From Liolophura sinensis (lineage: Eukaryota > Mollusca > Polyplacophora > Chitonida > Chitonidae), in contig NC_088300.1 of assembly GCF_032854445.1 (NCBI RefSeq), positions 21,435,608 to 21,499,607 of the forward strand: a stretch of DNA of 64,000 nt. Direction: 5' to 3'. Each line of letters begins with the position of its first letter. Position 1 is the stretch's first letter. Of the stretch, positions 1-12,631 are shown piece by piece. The position numbers and the translations under genes are program-made. The notes under the pieces were generated by a model. The model made no database searches, was not told the origin of the DNA, and was given only the letters and a program-made list of their open reading frames with translations.

Positions 1-962
1 CCATGACCTTATAGCATGTCTGTCTATAATTGATCTGGAGAGTGAAACCAACAATGTACAGAAAGAATGAAACATAAACCTAGCTATACCATCTAACTGT
101 GAGACTTTGACAAGAAAGGCGGGGATTCTATTTTTTCTGTAAAGATTGTTACTAAGTCACAAACCGTTACTATCGTCAAGGATTGATCATTTTGAGCAAT
201 AACTTAAACTGCGACAATCAGAAAACATGCCAGGTAGCCTCTATCCGTAAACATGAATTCACAGGGCAGAATATCCTCGTGTGGAAAACTTGACTGGCTC
301 CCAAGTACGTCTTAACGAAATGCTTTGACGTGTAAAGAGTAAGTGCGAAATCCAGACTAACAATAGAACGTAAATGATCAGATTGTCACTTTATCAACAA
401 TCAGTAATTAGTTGATCTGCGTGGGGGATTGACGCGACTTTCATGTAGCCAATCAGCGGTCAGAGTAACAGAAAGCACTGATGTAGTCCTACGGGACTTC
501 GTGGGCGTCTGAATCTCCTGTGTTAAAAAGCTTTTCATCAAATTGACAACTTACAAACACCAAAATGACTGCCGTTTAGTTACGGATGGGTGCTAGCCTT
601 TCCCTCGCAACCTACACATATCTTATTTCATTATCGACTATTTAGCTGTCAATCAAAATTCCATTTTATCCTCGCCCTCTGTTTATCGATTTTGATAATA
701 TCGTCATCGTTGAGATGGCGTATTAAAAGTCTTCCACGCAAACAATCTGTGCCATCCTCACTACTACGTAAAATAATAGAATACTGACCACTGATGTATT
801 CGAAATACAATATATTTGCTGGAGGAAAGCGGAGTGCCCCGCATAAACTACCGATCTAAGCTTCACTTAGGACAGAGTTTGCGATTAACCTCAGCACATA
901 AAATACAGATCAGAACGTGAGATAATCAAACTGCGTCTTAGAAGAAGATATATACTCTTATG
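1..962. other. unassigned sequence at left edge
   Basis: No exon, RNA gene or repeat could be supported in this stretch. Short open frames exist but have no recognisable domain, no convincing splice context and no codon pattern that sets them apart from the surroundings. Confidence 0.4.
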
Positions 963-1112
963 TTTATTTTTTTATTTGATAGGTATTTAACGCCGTATTC
1001 AAGAATATTGCAATTATACAACGGTGGCCGGCATTATGGTGGGGAAAAACCGGTCAGATCCCGGAGAAAACCCACGACCATCCGCAGGTTGCTAACAGAC
1101 ATTTCCTCGTAC
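963..1112 (-). mobile_element. SINE family 1, 3'-half copy
   Basis: Reads in reverse orientation: an A/T-rich tail, then the complement of the conserved tail (acgccgtattcaagaatatt), then the complement of the body (cattatggtggggaaaaacc ... acccacgaccatccgcaggt). The tRNA-like head is missing. It lies about 40 bp from a second copy in the opposite orientation. Confidence 0.8.
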
Positions 1113-1149
1113 TATATGCTCTTACAATTCCAGCCTTTATTAATTTGTG

Positions 1150-1402
1150 GCCTGTTGGTTAGCGCGCTAGCGCAGCGAAATGACCCAAGAGCCACTTAAC
1201 AATGCGGTCGCTATGAGTTCGAGGCCAGCTTATGCTGGCTTCCTCTCCGGCCGTACGTGGAAAGTTCTCTCAGCAACCTTCTGACGGTCGTGGTTTTCCC
1301 CCGGGCTTTGCCCGGTTTCCACCCACCATAATGCTTGCCGCCGTCGTATAAGTGAAATATTCTTGATTACGGCGTAAAACACAAATCAAATAAATAAATA
1401 TA
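1150..1402 (+). mobile_element. SINE family 1, nearly full-length copy
   Basis: Starts in a tRNA-like head (gttggttagcgcgctagcgc), continues through the B-box-like 'gagttcgag' region, the body (ctggcttcctctccggccgt, gtcgtggttttcccccgggc, ccaccataatgctt) and the tail (gtgaaatattcttgattacg), and ends in an AAAT-rich run. The order of parts is that of a tRNA-derived SINE transcribed by RNA polymerase III. The family is molluscan in style; its published name cannot be fixed without a library search. Confidence 0.85.
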
Positions 1403-1637
1403 ATTGATAATTTGTGGTCTGTGGGATTTGTTTAATCATACAACCCTCTAATGATTCATTGCGTCTGTGCCCTTTTTCCAATGCAGCAATGTATGCACGC
1501 TTGGAGTTTTCATGTCATTATGCGAATGTAAATATGTTGTGTCTTCTTGTGAAGCGGCGAATCCGTGCCACCTTCAAGTATCTTACCGAAGACACCAGGC
1601 CTGACACCCTACTCAGTCACATTATACTGATACCGAG

Positions 1638-1866
1638 CCAAACAGCTCAAACAGGCCAAATAGCGCCAAGCTATTAACATTAGACCACCAAAGGAGTCAA
1701 GACGCTAATCATTCGTCACTACGCCTGTGTGATTTTCCACTCCCAGACAAGACGCAAATCATTCCTCACCATGTCTGTGTGGTTTTCCTGTCCCATAAAA
1801 GACTCAAACAGGCCAAACAACGCCAAGCTATTAACATTAGACCACCAAAGGAGTCAAGACGCTAAT
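1638..1866. repeat. duplicated leader of the 50-bp array
   Basis: A segment of about 55 bp (aacaggccaaatagcgccaa ... accaccaaaggagtcaagac) occurs at about 1650-1705 and again, slightly diverged, at about 1806-1858. Each copy is followed at once by a first array monomer. The array edge therefore seems to have been copied together with some flanking unique sequence. Confidence 0.7.
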
Positions 1867-4298
1867 CAATCGCCACTACGTCAGTGTGGTTTTTCTGTCC
1901 AAGACGATAATCATTCGTTACTACGTCTGTGTGGTTTTCCTGTCATATACAAAACGTTAATCATTCGTCACTACGCCTGTATGATTTTCCTGTCTTATAC
2001 AAGACGGTAATCATTCGTCACTACCACTGTGTGATTTTCCTGTCCCATAGAGGACGCTTATAATTCCCCATCATGCCTGTGTGGTACGGTAATCATTCGT
2101 CACTGCGTCTGTGCGGCTTTCCTGTTCCATACAAAACGCTAATCATTCCTCACTGTGCTTGTGTGGTTTTCCTGTCGCATACAAGACGCTAATAATTTGC
2201 TACTACGTCTGTGAGGTTTTCCTGTTCTATACAAGACGCTAATCGTTCTTCACTGCGTCTGTGTGGTTTTTCGTCCATACAAGTCGTCAATCATTCGTCC
2301 CTACGTTTGTGTGGTTTTTCTGACCACACAAGACGCTAATCATTCGTCCCTGCGTCTGTGCGGTTTTCCTGTCCCATATAAGACGCTAATCATTTGTCAC
2401 TACGTTTGTGTCGCTTTATTGTCTTATACAAGACGCTAACCATTCGTCACTTCGTCTGGTGGTTTTCCTGTCGCATATATGACGCTAATCATTCCTCACT
2501 ACGTTTGTCTCGTTTTACTGCCCATACAAGAGGCTGATCATTGGTCACTGCATCTGTGTAGTTTTCATGTTTACACAAGACGCTAATCATTCGTCATTGC
2601 GCCTGTGTGGTTTTCCTATCCATACAAGACGCTAATCATTCGTCATTGCGCCTGTGTGGTTTTCCTATCCATACAAGACGCTAATCATTCGTCATTGCGC
2701 CTGTGTGGTTTTCCCATCCATACAAGACGCTAATCATTCGTCATTGCGCCTGTGTGGTTTTCCTGTCCCATATAAGACGCTAATCATTTGTCACTACGTT
2801 TGTGTCGCTTTATTGTCTTATACAAGACGCTAATCATTCGTCATTGCGCCTGTGTGGTTTTCCTATCCATACAAGACGCTAATCATTCGTCATTGCGCCG
2901 GTGTAATTTTCCACTCCCATACAAGAAGCTAACCATTCGTCACTGCGTCTGTGTGGCTTTTCTGTCCCATGCAAGACGCTAATCATTCGTCACTAGGTCT
3001 GTGTAGATTTTCTGGCCCATACAAGACGCTAATCATTCGTCACTACATGTGTGTGGTTTTCCTGTCCGATACAAGACGCCAATCATTCGTCACTGCCTCT
3101 GTGTGGCTCTTATGTCCCATACAAGACGCTAATCATTCGTCACTACGACTCTGTGGTTTTCCTGTCCCATACAAGGCGCTAATCATTTGGCACTACGTCT
3201 GTGTGGTTTTCCCGTCCCATACAAGACACTAATCATTCGTCACTACGTCTGTGTCGTTTCACTGTCTCATACAAGACGCTAATCATTCGTCACTACGTGT
3301 GTGCAATTTTTCTGTCCCATACAAGACGCTAATTATTGGTCACTGTGTTTGTGTTGTTTTCCCGTTTCATACAAGACGTCAATCAATCATCACTGCGTTT
3401 GTGTGTGTTTTCTGTCTCATACAAGACGCTAATCATTCCTCACTCTCTCTGTGTGGTTTTCCTGTCCATGCAAGACGCTAATCATTCCAACCATGTTTAT
3501 GTGGTTTTCCTATACCAGATAAGACGCTAATCATTCGTCACTGCGTCTGTGTGGCTTTTCTGTCCCATACAAGACGCTAATTATTCGTCATTGCGCCTGT
3601 GTGATTTTCCACTCCCATACAAGGCGCTAATCATTCGTCACTACATCTGTGTGGTTTTCCTGTCCAAGACAAGACGCTAATCATTCGTCACTGCGTCTGT
3701 GTGGTTTTCCTGCCCATACAAGACGCTAATCATTCGTCATTACGTCAGTGTGGTTTTTCCGTCCCATACAAGACTCTAATCAATCGCTACTACGTCAATG
3801 TGGATTTTCTGTCCAAGACAAGACGCTAATCATTCGTCACTACGTCTTTGTGGTTTTCCTGTCCCATACAAAACGCTAATCATTCGTCATTGCGCCTGTG
3901 AGATTTTTCACTCCCATACAAGACGCTAATCATTCGTCATTACGTCAGTGTGGTTTTTCTCTCCAAGACAAGACGATAATCATTCGTTCCTACGTCTGTG
4001 TGGTTTTCCTGTCACATACAAAACGCTAATCATCTGTCATTGCGCCTGTGTGATTTTCCACTCCCATACAAAACGCTAATCACTTGTCACTACGTCTGTG
4101 TGTTTTTTCTTTGTCCATGCAAAACGCAAATCATTCGTCACTGAGCCTGTGTGACTTTTCACCCGTCAATACGTCTGTGTGGTTTTCCTGGCCCATACAA
4201 GACGCTAATCATTCGTCACTACATCTGTGTGACTTTTCTGTGCCAGACAAGACGCTAATCATTCGTCACTGCGTCTGTGTGGCTCTTCTGTCCCATAC
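1695..4298. repeat. minisatellite, ~50-bp unit (left block)
   Basis: Tandem copies of a unit of about 49-50 bp. The unit contains 'tacaagacgctaatcattcg', then 'tcactacgtctgtgtggttt', then 'tcctgtccca'. Monomers differ by point changes and 1-bp length changes, so reading frames slip and only short open frames result. A run at about 2590-2760 repeats one variant (cattgcgcctgtgtggtttt) several times, which suggests recent local amplification. Together with the right block there are roughly 75 copies. It is probably non-coding. Confidence 0.95.
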
Positions 4299-4534
4299 TA
4301 GTATTTATTTATTTGATTGATTGGTGTTTTCTGCCGTGCTCAAGAATCATTATGGTGGGAGGAAACCGGGCTGAGCATGGGGGAAGCCCAAGACCATCCG
4401 CAGACCTTCCCACGTACGGCCGGAGAGGAAGCCAGCATGAGCTGGACTTGAGCTCACAGCGACCGCATTGGTGAGAGACTCCTGGGTCATTACGCTGTGA
4501 TAGCCCGCTAACCAACTGAGCCACGGAGGCCCCC
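4299..4534 (-). mobile_element. SINE family 1 inserted in the minisatellite
   Basis: A nearly full-length reverse-oriented SINE, from tail (atttatttatttgattgatt) to tRNA-like head (complement of ggggcctccgtggctcagtt). The monomer sequence 'ctgtcccatac' stands on both sides (about 4288-4298 and 4535-4545), as expected for an 11-bp target-site duplication. The array therefore existed before this insertion. Confidence 0.9.
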
Positions 4535-5705
4535 TGTCCCATACAAGAAGCTAATCATTCGTCACTACGTCAGTGTGGTTTTCCTGTCCCATACAAGACG
4601 CTAATCATTCGTCACTGCGTCTGTGTGGTTTTCCTGATCCATACAAGGCGCTAATCATTCGTCACTACTTCTGTGTGGTTTTTCTGTCCAGACAAGGCAC
4701 TAATCATTTGTCACTGTGTTTGTGTGGTTTTCCTGTCCCATACAAGACGCTAATCATTCGTCACTGCGTCTGTGTGGTTTTCTTGTTCCATACAATACGC
4801 TAATAAATCGATACTACGTCTTTGTTGTTTCCCTGTTCTATACAAGACGATAATCATTGGTCACTGTGTTTGTGTTGTTTTCCCGTCCCATACAAGACGT
4901 CAATCATTCTTCACTACGTCTGTGTGGTTTTCCTGTCTCATACAAGACGCTAATCATTCGTCACTGCGTCTGTGTGGTTTTCCTGTCTCATACAAGACGC
5001 TAATCATTCATCACTACGTCTGTGTGGCTTTCCTGTCGCATACAAGACACTAATCATTCGTCACTACGTCTGTGTGGTTTTCCTGTCCCATACAAGACGC
5101 TAATCATTCGTCACTACGTCTGTGTGGTTTTACTGTCCATACAAGATGCTAATCATTCGTGACTACATCTGTGTGGTTTTCCTGTCCATACAAGACGCTA
5201 ATTATTCTTCACAACGTCTGTGTGGTTTTTCCTGTCCATACAAGACGCTAATTCTTCGGCATTACGTCTGATGGTTTTTCCGGTCTCATACAAGACGCTA
5301 ATCATTCGTCACTACGTCTGTGAGGTTTTCCTGTTCCATACAAGACGCTAATAAATTGTCACTTCGTCTGTGTGGTTTTCCTGTCCATACAAGACAGTAA
5401 TAATTCGTCACTGCGTCTGTGTAGTTTTCCTGTCCATACAAGACATTAATCTTTCGTCGCTAGGTCTGTGTGGTTTTTCTGTCTCATACAAGACGTCAAT
5501 CATTCGTTACTACGTCTGTGTGGTTTTCCCATCCCGTACAAGACCTCAATTATTCGTCACTACGTCTTTGTGGTCTTTTCGTCCCCTTCAGAATCCTAAC
5601 CAATTTGTCACTACGTCTATGTGGTTTTCCTGTCCCATACAAGACGCTAATCATTCGTCACTTCGTCTGTGTGGTTCTCTTTTGTCTGTGTGGTTTTCCT
5701 GTAAA
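4535..5705. repeat. minisatellite, ~50-bp unit (right block)
   Basis: Continuation of the 50-bp array after the SINE, with the same monomer (tacaagacgctaatcattcg). It decays at the right end, where 'tctgtgtggttttcctgta' passes into unique sequence. Open frames of up to about 130 codons here arise from the repeat and show no protein-like character. Confidence 0.95.
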
Positions 5706-8700
5706 TTATTTAAAAACCAGTGGCATGCTAGATATTGGGCAAAGTTCAAGATGTTTTGACGGAGGGCGACACCAGTTACCTAAACTACTGTCGATTTTAC
5801 TGTAAACCCTGTTTCTGACATTGAAACATTTTAAATTGTTTACTTGTTTTAGTATAATATAGCCTAAATAATGAATTTAAGTTTATCCGTTGTAGTATAT
5901 GATCTCACAACATTATGGTTTCACAGCTGGATATTGGGAAATTTTTGTTATAAGAAACAATGAATCTCTGTTCGCTGAGAGTGTAGTGTAGGCTGTGTTA
6001 CTGCGTGGGGTTTGTTCTAACCGCATGTTGCTGCAATTACTTAAAGTAAATTACTTTCCAAGCCCATTCCCCCAGTATGCCATTTGTTTTTTAATAATTA
6101 TGACGTCACTCGAGGCAATGAGTTCTTGGCGTCGAAACGAAAATGGTGCAGTTTAACATTATGAATTAGAAAAAGTGTTCTAATTGGTTTTCTTTGGAAG
6201 AATATGGATTTTAAACATATCCATGTGTAGAACTTGTCTTGTTGCGTATCACAGACTAAAAGCAATTTTGGTAACGAGTATGACTGATTTTTCAGACAGC
6301 TGAATATAGGGGACTCTCTAAAGGAAATAGACTATAGTAGCTGGGCCTTGGCATTTCTATATAAATACATTTATGTTTGTTCACACTATAGTTAATAGCT
6401 TTTGCAATAACCGCACATCTTTATTTAAAGAATCTAGGAAGTGTTCCAATGAAGGCTTACACATCAAATACATCCCCCGTTATGAAAGTATTGACCTACA
6501 TATTGTCAACCTGGCCCCTGCTAATGTTTTAATGGATTCCGTGTTTCTCCGTCCCAGTCAGTACAGATCTAAGTCAAGTACTTAGTCTTATGCCCGACAG
6601 TGTAGACCATGTTTCAAATGGGCTTTTACTCAGTTGACGGGGCAAACTGACATATCGCTGTGGGACAGGTAGAGTTAAATGATACGGCTTATTCTGCTCA
6701 ACCTTGATCTCGATGCCAGTAATCAAAGACGAGACAGTTTAATAGGAAAAACCACGCAGACAGAACATTTCTATAAAATTCCAGTGAGATGTCAGAGAAA
6801 GCCATATATATAACTAGAGCGCTTGGTTTGATTTATCTTAGGGATAGCACAGCTGATTAAGACAGTTGTGCACAAAGTTTCACTTTCTGTATCACTACCT
6901 TACAAGAGCACATCAGTTACTGTAACATATAGGCATTTTATTTGTCTGTATACCGAGACACGCTAATTTCAACCAACGAGAATAAATCCCCTTAGCATGT
7001 TCCCGGGACTGGTGTATTACTGGAGTTATATACTTTCTTTTGTAATAACTCATATCCTTTTACCTGTTGACAGTGTGGTTTATATTAGAAGTTAACTACA
7101 GCATGAACATTATATACACAGATCTAATAAATTCTCACGGGTTCTAGTTTCGATGTATATGTACATCTTAATTTTATGATGAGTAAGAAAACATAGTTAA
7201 AACGATGCGCATTAAGAGACTGTGGACAACGTGTTTGACGATTCAAATTTTGGAAATATATGTGAAGTTTCTTTAGTTAGTATGTTACCAATGGAAATTG
7301 GGTTTAAATTGCCTCTAGCGCCTTTTGTAGTTGACAAGGCTTTGAAGAGATTCCATTATGCCTCGAAGGACACGTATATCTAAAACCAGTGGCACATCAA
7401 AGATTTGCAACCTTAAACAAAAATCTGAACAACTTCATTACAATATGCTGTCCCTTGCGGTGAGTTTGATCAGTTATATAGCAGATCAACAGACTGTGAC
7501 TAAACTTTGCTTCATAATTTGTATCTAATTCCTCTAAATCCAGAGCAAAGAGTTGTATGTGTATCGCGTTGACCGATAAAACCGTCACATTCGATACAAG
7601 AATAGTTGCAGTCAAAGTGCATCTGAGGCACATGTTTTGATTAACTACAGCATATATATAAAGTAGGAAAGTATGTTATTTGGATACTTGATTAAAGGAT
7701 ATGACATCACCCGGTTATTGTTCATCCCCATTCACTTGATCAAAGTATCTTAAACTGACATTATTTTTCTTTTTCAACCGAATAAAAGTTTAGTGAAACA
7801 TGGGCTTGGTCCAGCTTCAACACGTCATTAATATCGGGAGTAGGACAAGTCGATGTGACGTCACTCATTAATTTGGGAGGTATTTCCGCATTGCCTTGAC
7901 TGATGTTTAAATAAAAAAAATGAACGACCTCGGTTTCATTTCTCGATTCAAAAGTTTCAGAGGTTGAATGATGTTAGCGGGAGGGATTTTGGCATTTAGA
8001 CTCAGTGCATACCAAATATCTTCAGTCACACATATCTAAGTCGTTGCAAACGATCTTAAAGTGATAATTTAGGAACTAGTTCAGTGTTATCAGCTGTCCA
8101 TTAATGAAACGAATTGGTGAAGATTACGTCATAAAGCTTGAAACTTGAGATCTATGCGTTTAAAGATGGGTGTCTTGATCTACAGCAGACATTTACCGAT
8201 GGTGATGATGATTTGTTTTGATTGTGGCTCCATTCTAGCTAATGATGTGCGCCTAAGCCAAATGTACAATTGTCGATGTGAAATCACATCCTGAAAATAA
8301 AGTTTCATACTTTTTTCTTTGTGATTTTGAACATTCTGCTTTCGACTGAAATATGTTTAGCCAGGTAGTGTTTGATCCTTTAAATTCATTTGCCTATAAC
8401 ATTCCATGCATGTGTCCGCTATCACTGAAAACTCTCCTTACTTAACTCTCTTATTTTATACACATTCTTAGTAGTTTGTGTAAAATGGTGTTTTGGAAAT
8501 TGATCCTGCGATTCTTGACCTGGGACGCACATTATGGTTGATGATTAGTTTCTTTGACGCTTTGATCCTACTGAATGCCTGCTTCACATGCGTGAGACTA
8601 GAGTTCAAGACCGAGTCTGGCGCTTTAGCAATCTTGGTGGTTCTCAGGTTTGGCGCTCAGCATGAGGCGAAGTCATGGTTTGCACGGTGTCAGTATACAA

Positions 8701-9146
8701 TATGACGAAACTAAAAGTAATATATGTCTGGTGTCTTCGGTGTGGCATTTCAATGAGGCAACACAAAATGCAAGTCGGCATTGGAACCAATACTACAAGA
8801 AACTACGTTTGTGACCAGAATAATGTTAAGGCAGCGTTAAGTTTGAAAAAAACACACAAACAATATAAAACAACTGTACAGTGATCAGGTCTGTCTAAAT
8901 CCTACTCATGAGAAAGTTATACATAGTCTGGCAGCTCGACCCTCGGCCTGACATTTCCTTCCGATCAACCAGGAGCAAATCTGATTTACCAGATATAGTT
9001 AAGGTTAACGGGGAATTTGGAGCGGCTTTTGACAATTTCAGAAATCAGAGGTTCCCTTGAGGACTGTGTAACGAGTGGAAAGTGTTTTACCCAGATCAGA
9101 GGCGTCCAAATGAGCTGGGATTAAGGGCTGGGAGGGATGAGCTTAC
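5706..9146. other. intergenic or intronic sequence left of the GPB5 exon
   Basis: AT-rich sequence with no exon I can support. If the GPB5-like gene continues to the left, this is its intron. I looked on the minus strand for the next cystine-knot exon (a W-F-P-Y type motif and further cysteines) and did not find it. A B-box-like 'gagttcaag' near 8605 hints at an old SINE head but is too weak to call. Confidence 0.4.
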
Positions 9147-9371
9147 CTCGCTGGAGTCACAACGTCCCCAACAGGACAACACTGGCACATCGTCAAAGCA
9201 TGGCAGGATCCGACCCTCGCGGTTACGGTAAGGTTTGGATACCGACAAACGGAATTTCCTAACATGACATTGTAGAGTTGTTTTAGGATTGATGAAAGTG
9301 CTAATCGTTCCTAGTGGGACTAGAGCGATGAAGAGGAAGGCCAGAGCAAGAGTCCTGTGCGGACAAATCAT
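9147..9371 (-). CDS. GPB5: GPB5-like (thyrostimulin beta) hormone subunit, first coding exon
   Basis: Encodes 75 residues and ends exactly at a GAG|GTAAGC splice donor, phase 0. Residues 1 to about 24 form a signal peptide with a hydrophobic core (LALAFLFIALVPLG). The mature part has cysteines at about 35, 58, 67 and 71 in the pattern C-x-V-R-x-F ... C ... S-C-W-G-R-C-D-S-S-E. The CWGRCDS-E element is typical of invertebrate glycoprotein hormone beta-5, a cystine-knot subunit that pairs with GPA2 and acts through an LGR-type receptor. Only about the first half of the knot is encoded here; the remaining cysteines must lie on exons to the left, possibly beyond the window. The start ATG precedes the signal peptide directly. 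Another cystine-knot hormone is less likely given the W-G-R motif. Confidence 0.72.
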
Positions 9372-10060
9372 CTCGTCTTCTCACTGGACACCGCTTGATG
9401 TATACAAATCTGGACAGCAGATGACGGGCGCATTAACCTTAATACGGAGACACGACAATCCTGACTTCCCCTGGCCTCATAGGAGCTCAATACTTCGCCG
9501 CCACATCTGGCTGTAAAAGAAATAGAAAACGATATCTTTGGATTTCCTGTCTGTCATGTTGTGGCTTAACACATAGGCCTGCATATTACACCAGTATCCA
9601 CCAGGAAAAAATCTTCAACCCCACCATTACTCGAAAGTAATATACATAAAACGTAGTATACATTCGTGTTTTAAATGTCATCTGTATAATGCAGAATGAA
9701 GAGAAAGATGAAAAGAAAATTTACATTTATAAGACGATGATATATCAAAAATACATTCAAATATAAATGTACACATGTAAATGCTTAAAATCACATGTTT
9801 TATGACATATGTGTCACGCTGTTAATATCTATTTGCCACACACTTTTGCCACGACACATCTCACGACACTTCCGTTATTTACACGTGTGTCACGCTGGTT
9901 AATATTACATTTGCAACAACACTTTTGTTACACACCTGTATCACTTGTTGTTCAACATAACCACAGTGTCTTGTCATAACTTATGGCTGTTTAACATCCC
10001 AATATTTTGTTGCAATGTGTCACGGTATGTGTCACGATGGGACGTGTATGAGAAAGTCCG
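9372..10060. other. non-coding sequence upstream of the GPB5 exon
   Basis: Contains the presumed 5' UTR of the GPB5-like gene. On the minus strand an acceptor-like tract (gtcatctgctgtccag) lies about 40 bp before the ATG, so an upstream untranslated exon is possible. From about 9800 to 10040 the motif 'gtgtcacgct'/'acgacac' recurs irregularly without a clear period. Confidence 0.35.
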
Positions 10061-10198
10061 TTAGCCACCTACAGATGGTTGTAGGTTTCCCCAGGCTCTG
10101 AAAGGTTCCCGTCCACCATAATGCTGGTCGCCATTTTTATATAAGTGAAATACTTTTGTGTAACGCATAAAATACCAATCAAACAAATAAATAAATGT
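10060..10198 (+). mobile_element. SINE family 1, 3' fragment
   Basis: Diverged 3' half: 'ggttgtaggtttccccaggc', 'ccaccataatgctggtcgcc', 'ataagtgaaatacttttgtg', 'aataccaatcaaacaaataa'. The head is absent. Confidence 0.75.
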
Positions 10199-10947
10199 TT
10201 CACGCTATTTACACGTAGTATCACATTCGTCACTTTTTATTAAACAAATGTGCACTATGAAAATTCAACCGTAAATTATTTTACATAACTTTCACGAAAA
10301 CATTGATACAAGTAACAAATGGAATATTGCGCGAAACACATATATGTATAGATGTATTATATATGTATTGATAACCAGATACATTGTTCTGGGTTATCTT
10401 TCAATTGTCCTTCAAATAATGGTTATTGTACTGAACTGCACCTTCTGCTTTACACACTATTTCATATAACTGTAATGACGGGCAAAGCCAACATGTTAAC
10501 ACAAGCAACGTTCTCATTAATCCAATACAGGCACAGGTACGGTCATTCACAAGCAGCTTGTGGCACGCCATTTTTCCCCCCTGGGAGAAGAGCGACGGTG
10601 GACGATTGCATGACACACCGATCAACAGAGCACATATAGTTATGACTGTCCTCTGAGGTACAAGACAGAAAATGACCAATCCATTAGTTCGAATTAAGTC
10701 ACACGAACTCACGATGTGGTTGGCAGATGTTTTCTCATCTTTCAGATGGTGTTAGCCCCACTTTGCACTGTCTAACGTTATTTTTTTGGAATCCTAACCT
10801 GAAACATTACCATAGATTTCTCAACACAAAGAAAGTATAAGAGAGCAGTGCGCAGTTTCAATACAATAACCATTCTCTGGAGAACAAATGAAAGGTAACC
10901 CAAGAAAAAAACAACATTAACACCGTCTTCTCAGCTAAAATAACTTT

Positions 10948-11118
10948 CACTCTAAAAATATTAATCTGTTTATTTTAAGAGAAAGTCTGTTGTCTGAGCG
11001 ATGTTACAATGTATTCTGTTATTGCTACAGAGTTTTACATTTAACACAACAGAATACATATTCAGTAGCATCCCTCCGATTTTCTGTTAAAACTAACGGA
11101 TTAATTTTTTATTGTACA
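10948..11118. mobile_element. MITE-like element, family A copy 1 (short)
   Basis: Begins 'cactctaaaaatattaatct' and carries the family core (gtctgttgtctgagcgatgt, aatgtattctgttattgcta). It ends in a diverged complement of the same end (ctgttaaaactaacggatta). It is shorter than the copy at 58294-58561 and looks internally deleted. Confidence 0.65.
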
Positions 11119-11165
11119 CAATTCTTATTTAATCTTCAGTATTCAATGTCATAGTTTGTGTATCT

Positions 11166-11365
11166 ATGCGTCGAAACAGACATTCGTATGTCAGCCATCA
11201 ACCAACAAGAACGTTCCGGGTCAATAATGGCAAGGCCAATTCCCAAAACGACGTTTAACACAAATTACCAAAGAACTAAGAAAGCGTATAAAGTGCGATG
11301 GAATTAAACAAAGAGAAACAGTTTTCAATGATATAAGTAAGACGCAAGGTATGTTCTAGGCGACT
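11166..11365. repeat. dispersed local repeat, copy 1
   Basis: About 200 bp resembling 12632-12845 in the same order: 'gtcgaaacagacattcgtat', 'tcaataatggcaaggccaat', 'aaagagaaacagttttcaat', 'gtatgttctag'. Indels separate the two copies. Either a diverged local duplication or two copies of an unnamed element. Confidence 0.7.
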
Positions 11366-12631
11366 GAGTGAAATCAGTATTCAAATCGTGTACCATGCAA
11401 GAATATCAGTTGTCGATAACAAAATATGCATCTTGGTTGCTCTTTTGATTGCAACTGTTCATATATCCAATGCGGTGATCTAATTCAACACGATCAATAT
11501 ATTGCCACTAGCCCCGGGTTAAGCGGAATTAGACACAATCATGAAACAGAGCGCTTGAAATCCTGAACACTCTGTCGGTATTTACTTACCAGGGAGCTGT
11601 ACTCCCCCATCAAGGTTGCACCTGTTTCTAGATCCTCATGGCAGCTTATCACCTCCTGATCATCCAGCCGTGGAATCATGCGAAAGTACGGCGCGTGATT
11701 GTTATCAGGCCACGATGTGGTTTAGTCGTGTGTGTGTGTGTTTTATGAAGTGGGGGTTAAGAAGTGTCTGGGGCATATTAAAGATGATATAGCCTAATAT
11801 AGTCAGATGACCGTCCCAAATCAGGTAAATGGTGTTGAAATGAAACACAGATCAAAGTCACCCTTATGTAATGTTTTTTTTTTTTTTTTGAGGCAAGAAA
11901 ATGAACATTGCATATAGGTGTGTGATGGGCTACACATTTGACAATGAAGTCAATAGTGTTATAAGTAATTCTCTAATGAATTACTAATAATATTATATAA
12001 TAATACATTGAGAATTCGTCCTCAATTGCCGGCCCAAAGATATCATATGCTTGCAAAGCAAAAAGACTTGCAAAGCCCAATCTCCCTTTTGACCCCAACG
12101 CCCCACCCTCTTACGTGTCTTTTACCTCACACTGATGAAATATGGTTAACGGTCAGTACAAAACTGGTTTGCGTCACATATTTAGGATATTGTCAAAAAC
12201 GGCGATACATGCATTTCTTGTTTTTTCCTGCAATGGGTTCATCCATCACTGTGAAAAACACGATTGGAAGAGTAGGCCTACATTATTCCTCGGAGTCACA
12301 CAACTGTAACAGGTGTAAGCAGTTTTTCATTTGTCGTGGGCGTAAAAGTCTTGACAGTTTGGTGTAGATGCCATTGAAGTAACATTGCAGTGCATAAAAG
12401 CAAAGAAGGGAAGAAAGAATAACTTAGTAACCTTGAAAACATGTAGAAGCTAGCAGCTGATATTATTGACACTGAGAGAAAGATTACGGAATCTGTGTTC
12501 ATCAAACGCAGTGTACAAAAATAACTGAAATGCTTTTAGAGATTACGTAAGTAATCCTTATATAATTGAAGCACGTTTTCATGAGATTTCATGAGATTTT
12601 TTCCATGAAAACAAACGTGTACTGAATCCGG

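Noticed and set aside
4309-4542. tRNA gene suggested by the cloverleaf-like end near 4500-4530
   Set aside because: It is the tRNA-derived head of a SINE, with mismatched arms and a complete SINE body attached.
1695-5705. CRISPR array
   Set aside because: The units are directly adjacent without unique spacers, and the setting is an animal genome.
1729-5805. Many short open frames with repeated HSSLRLCGF-type residues
   Set aside because: All follow the 50-bp minisatellite, whose unit length is not a multiple of three, so frames slip at each monomer.
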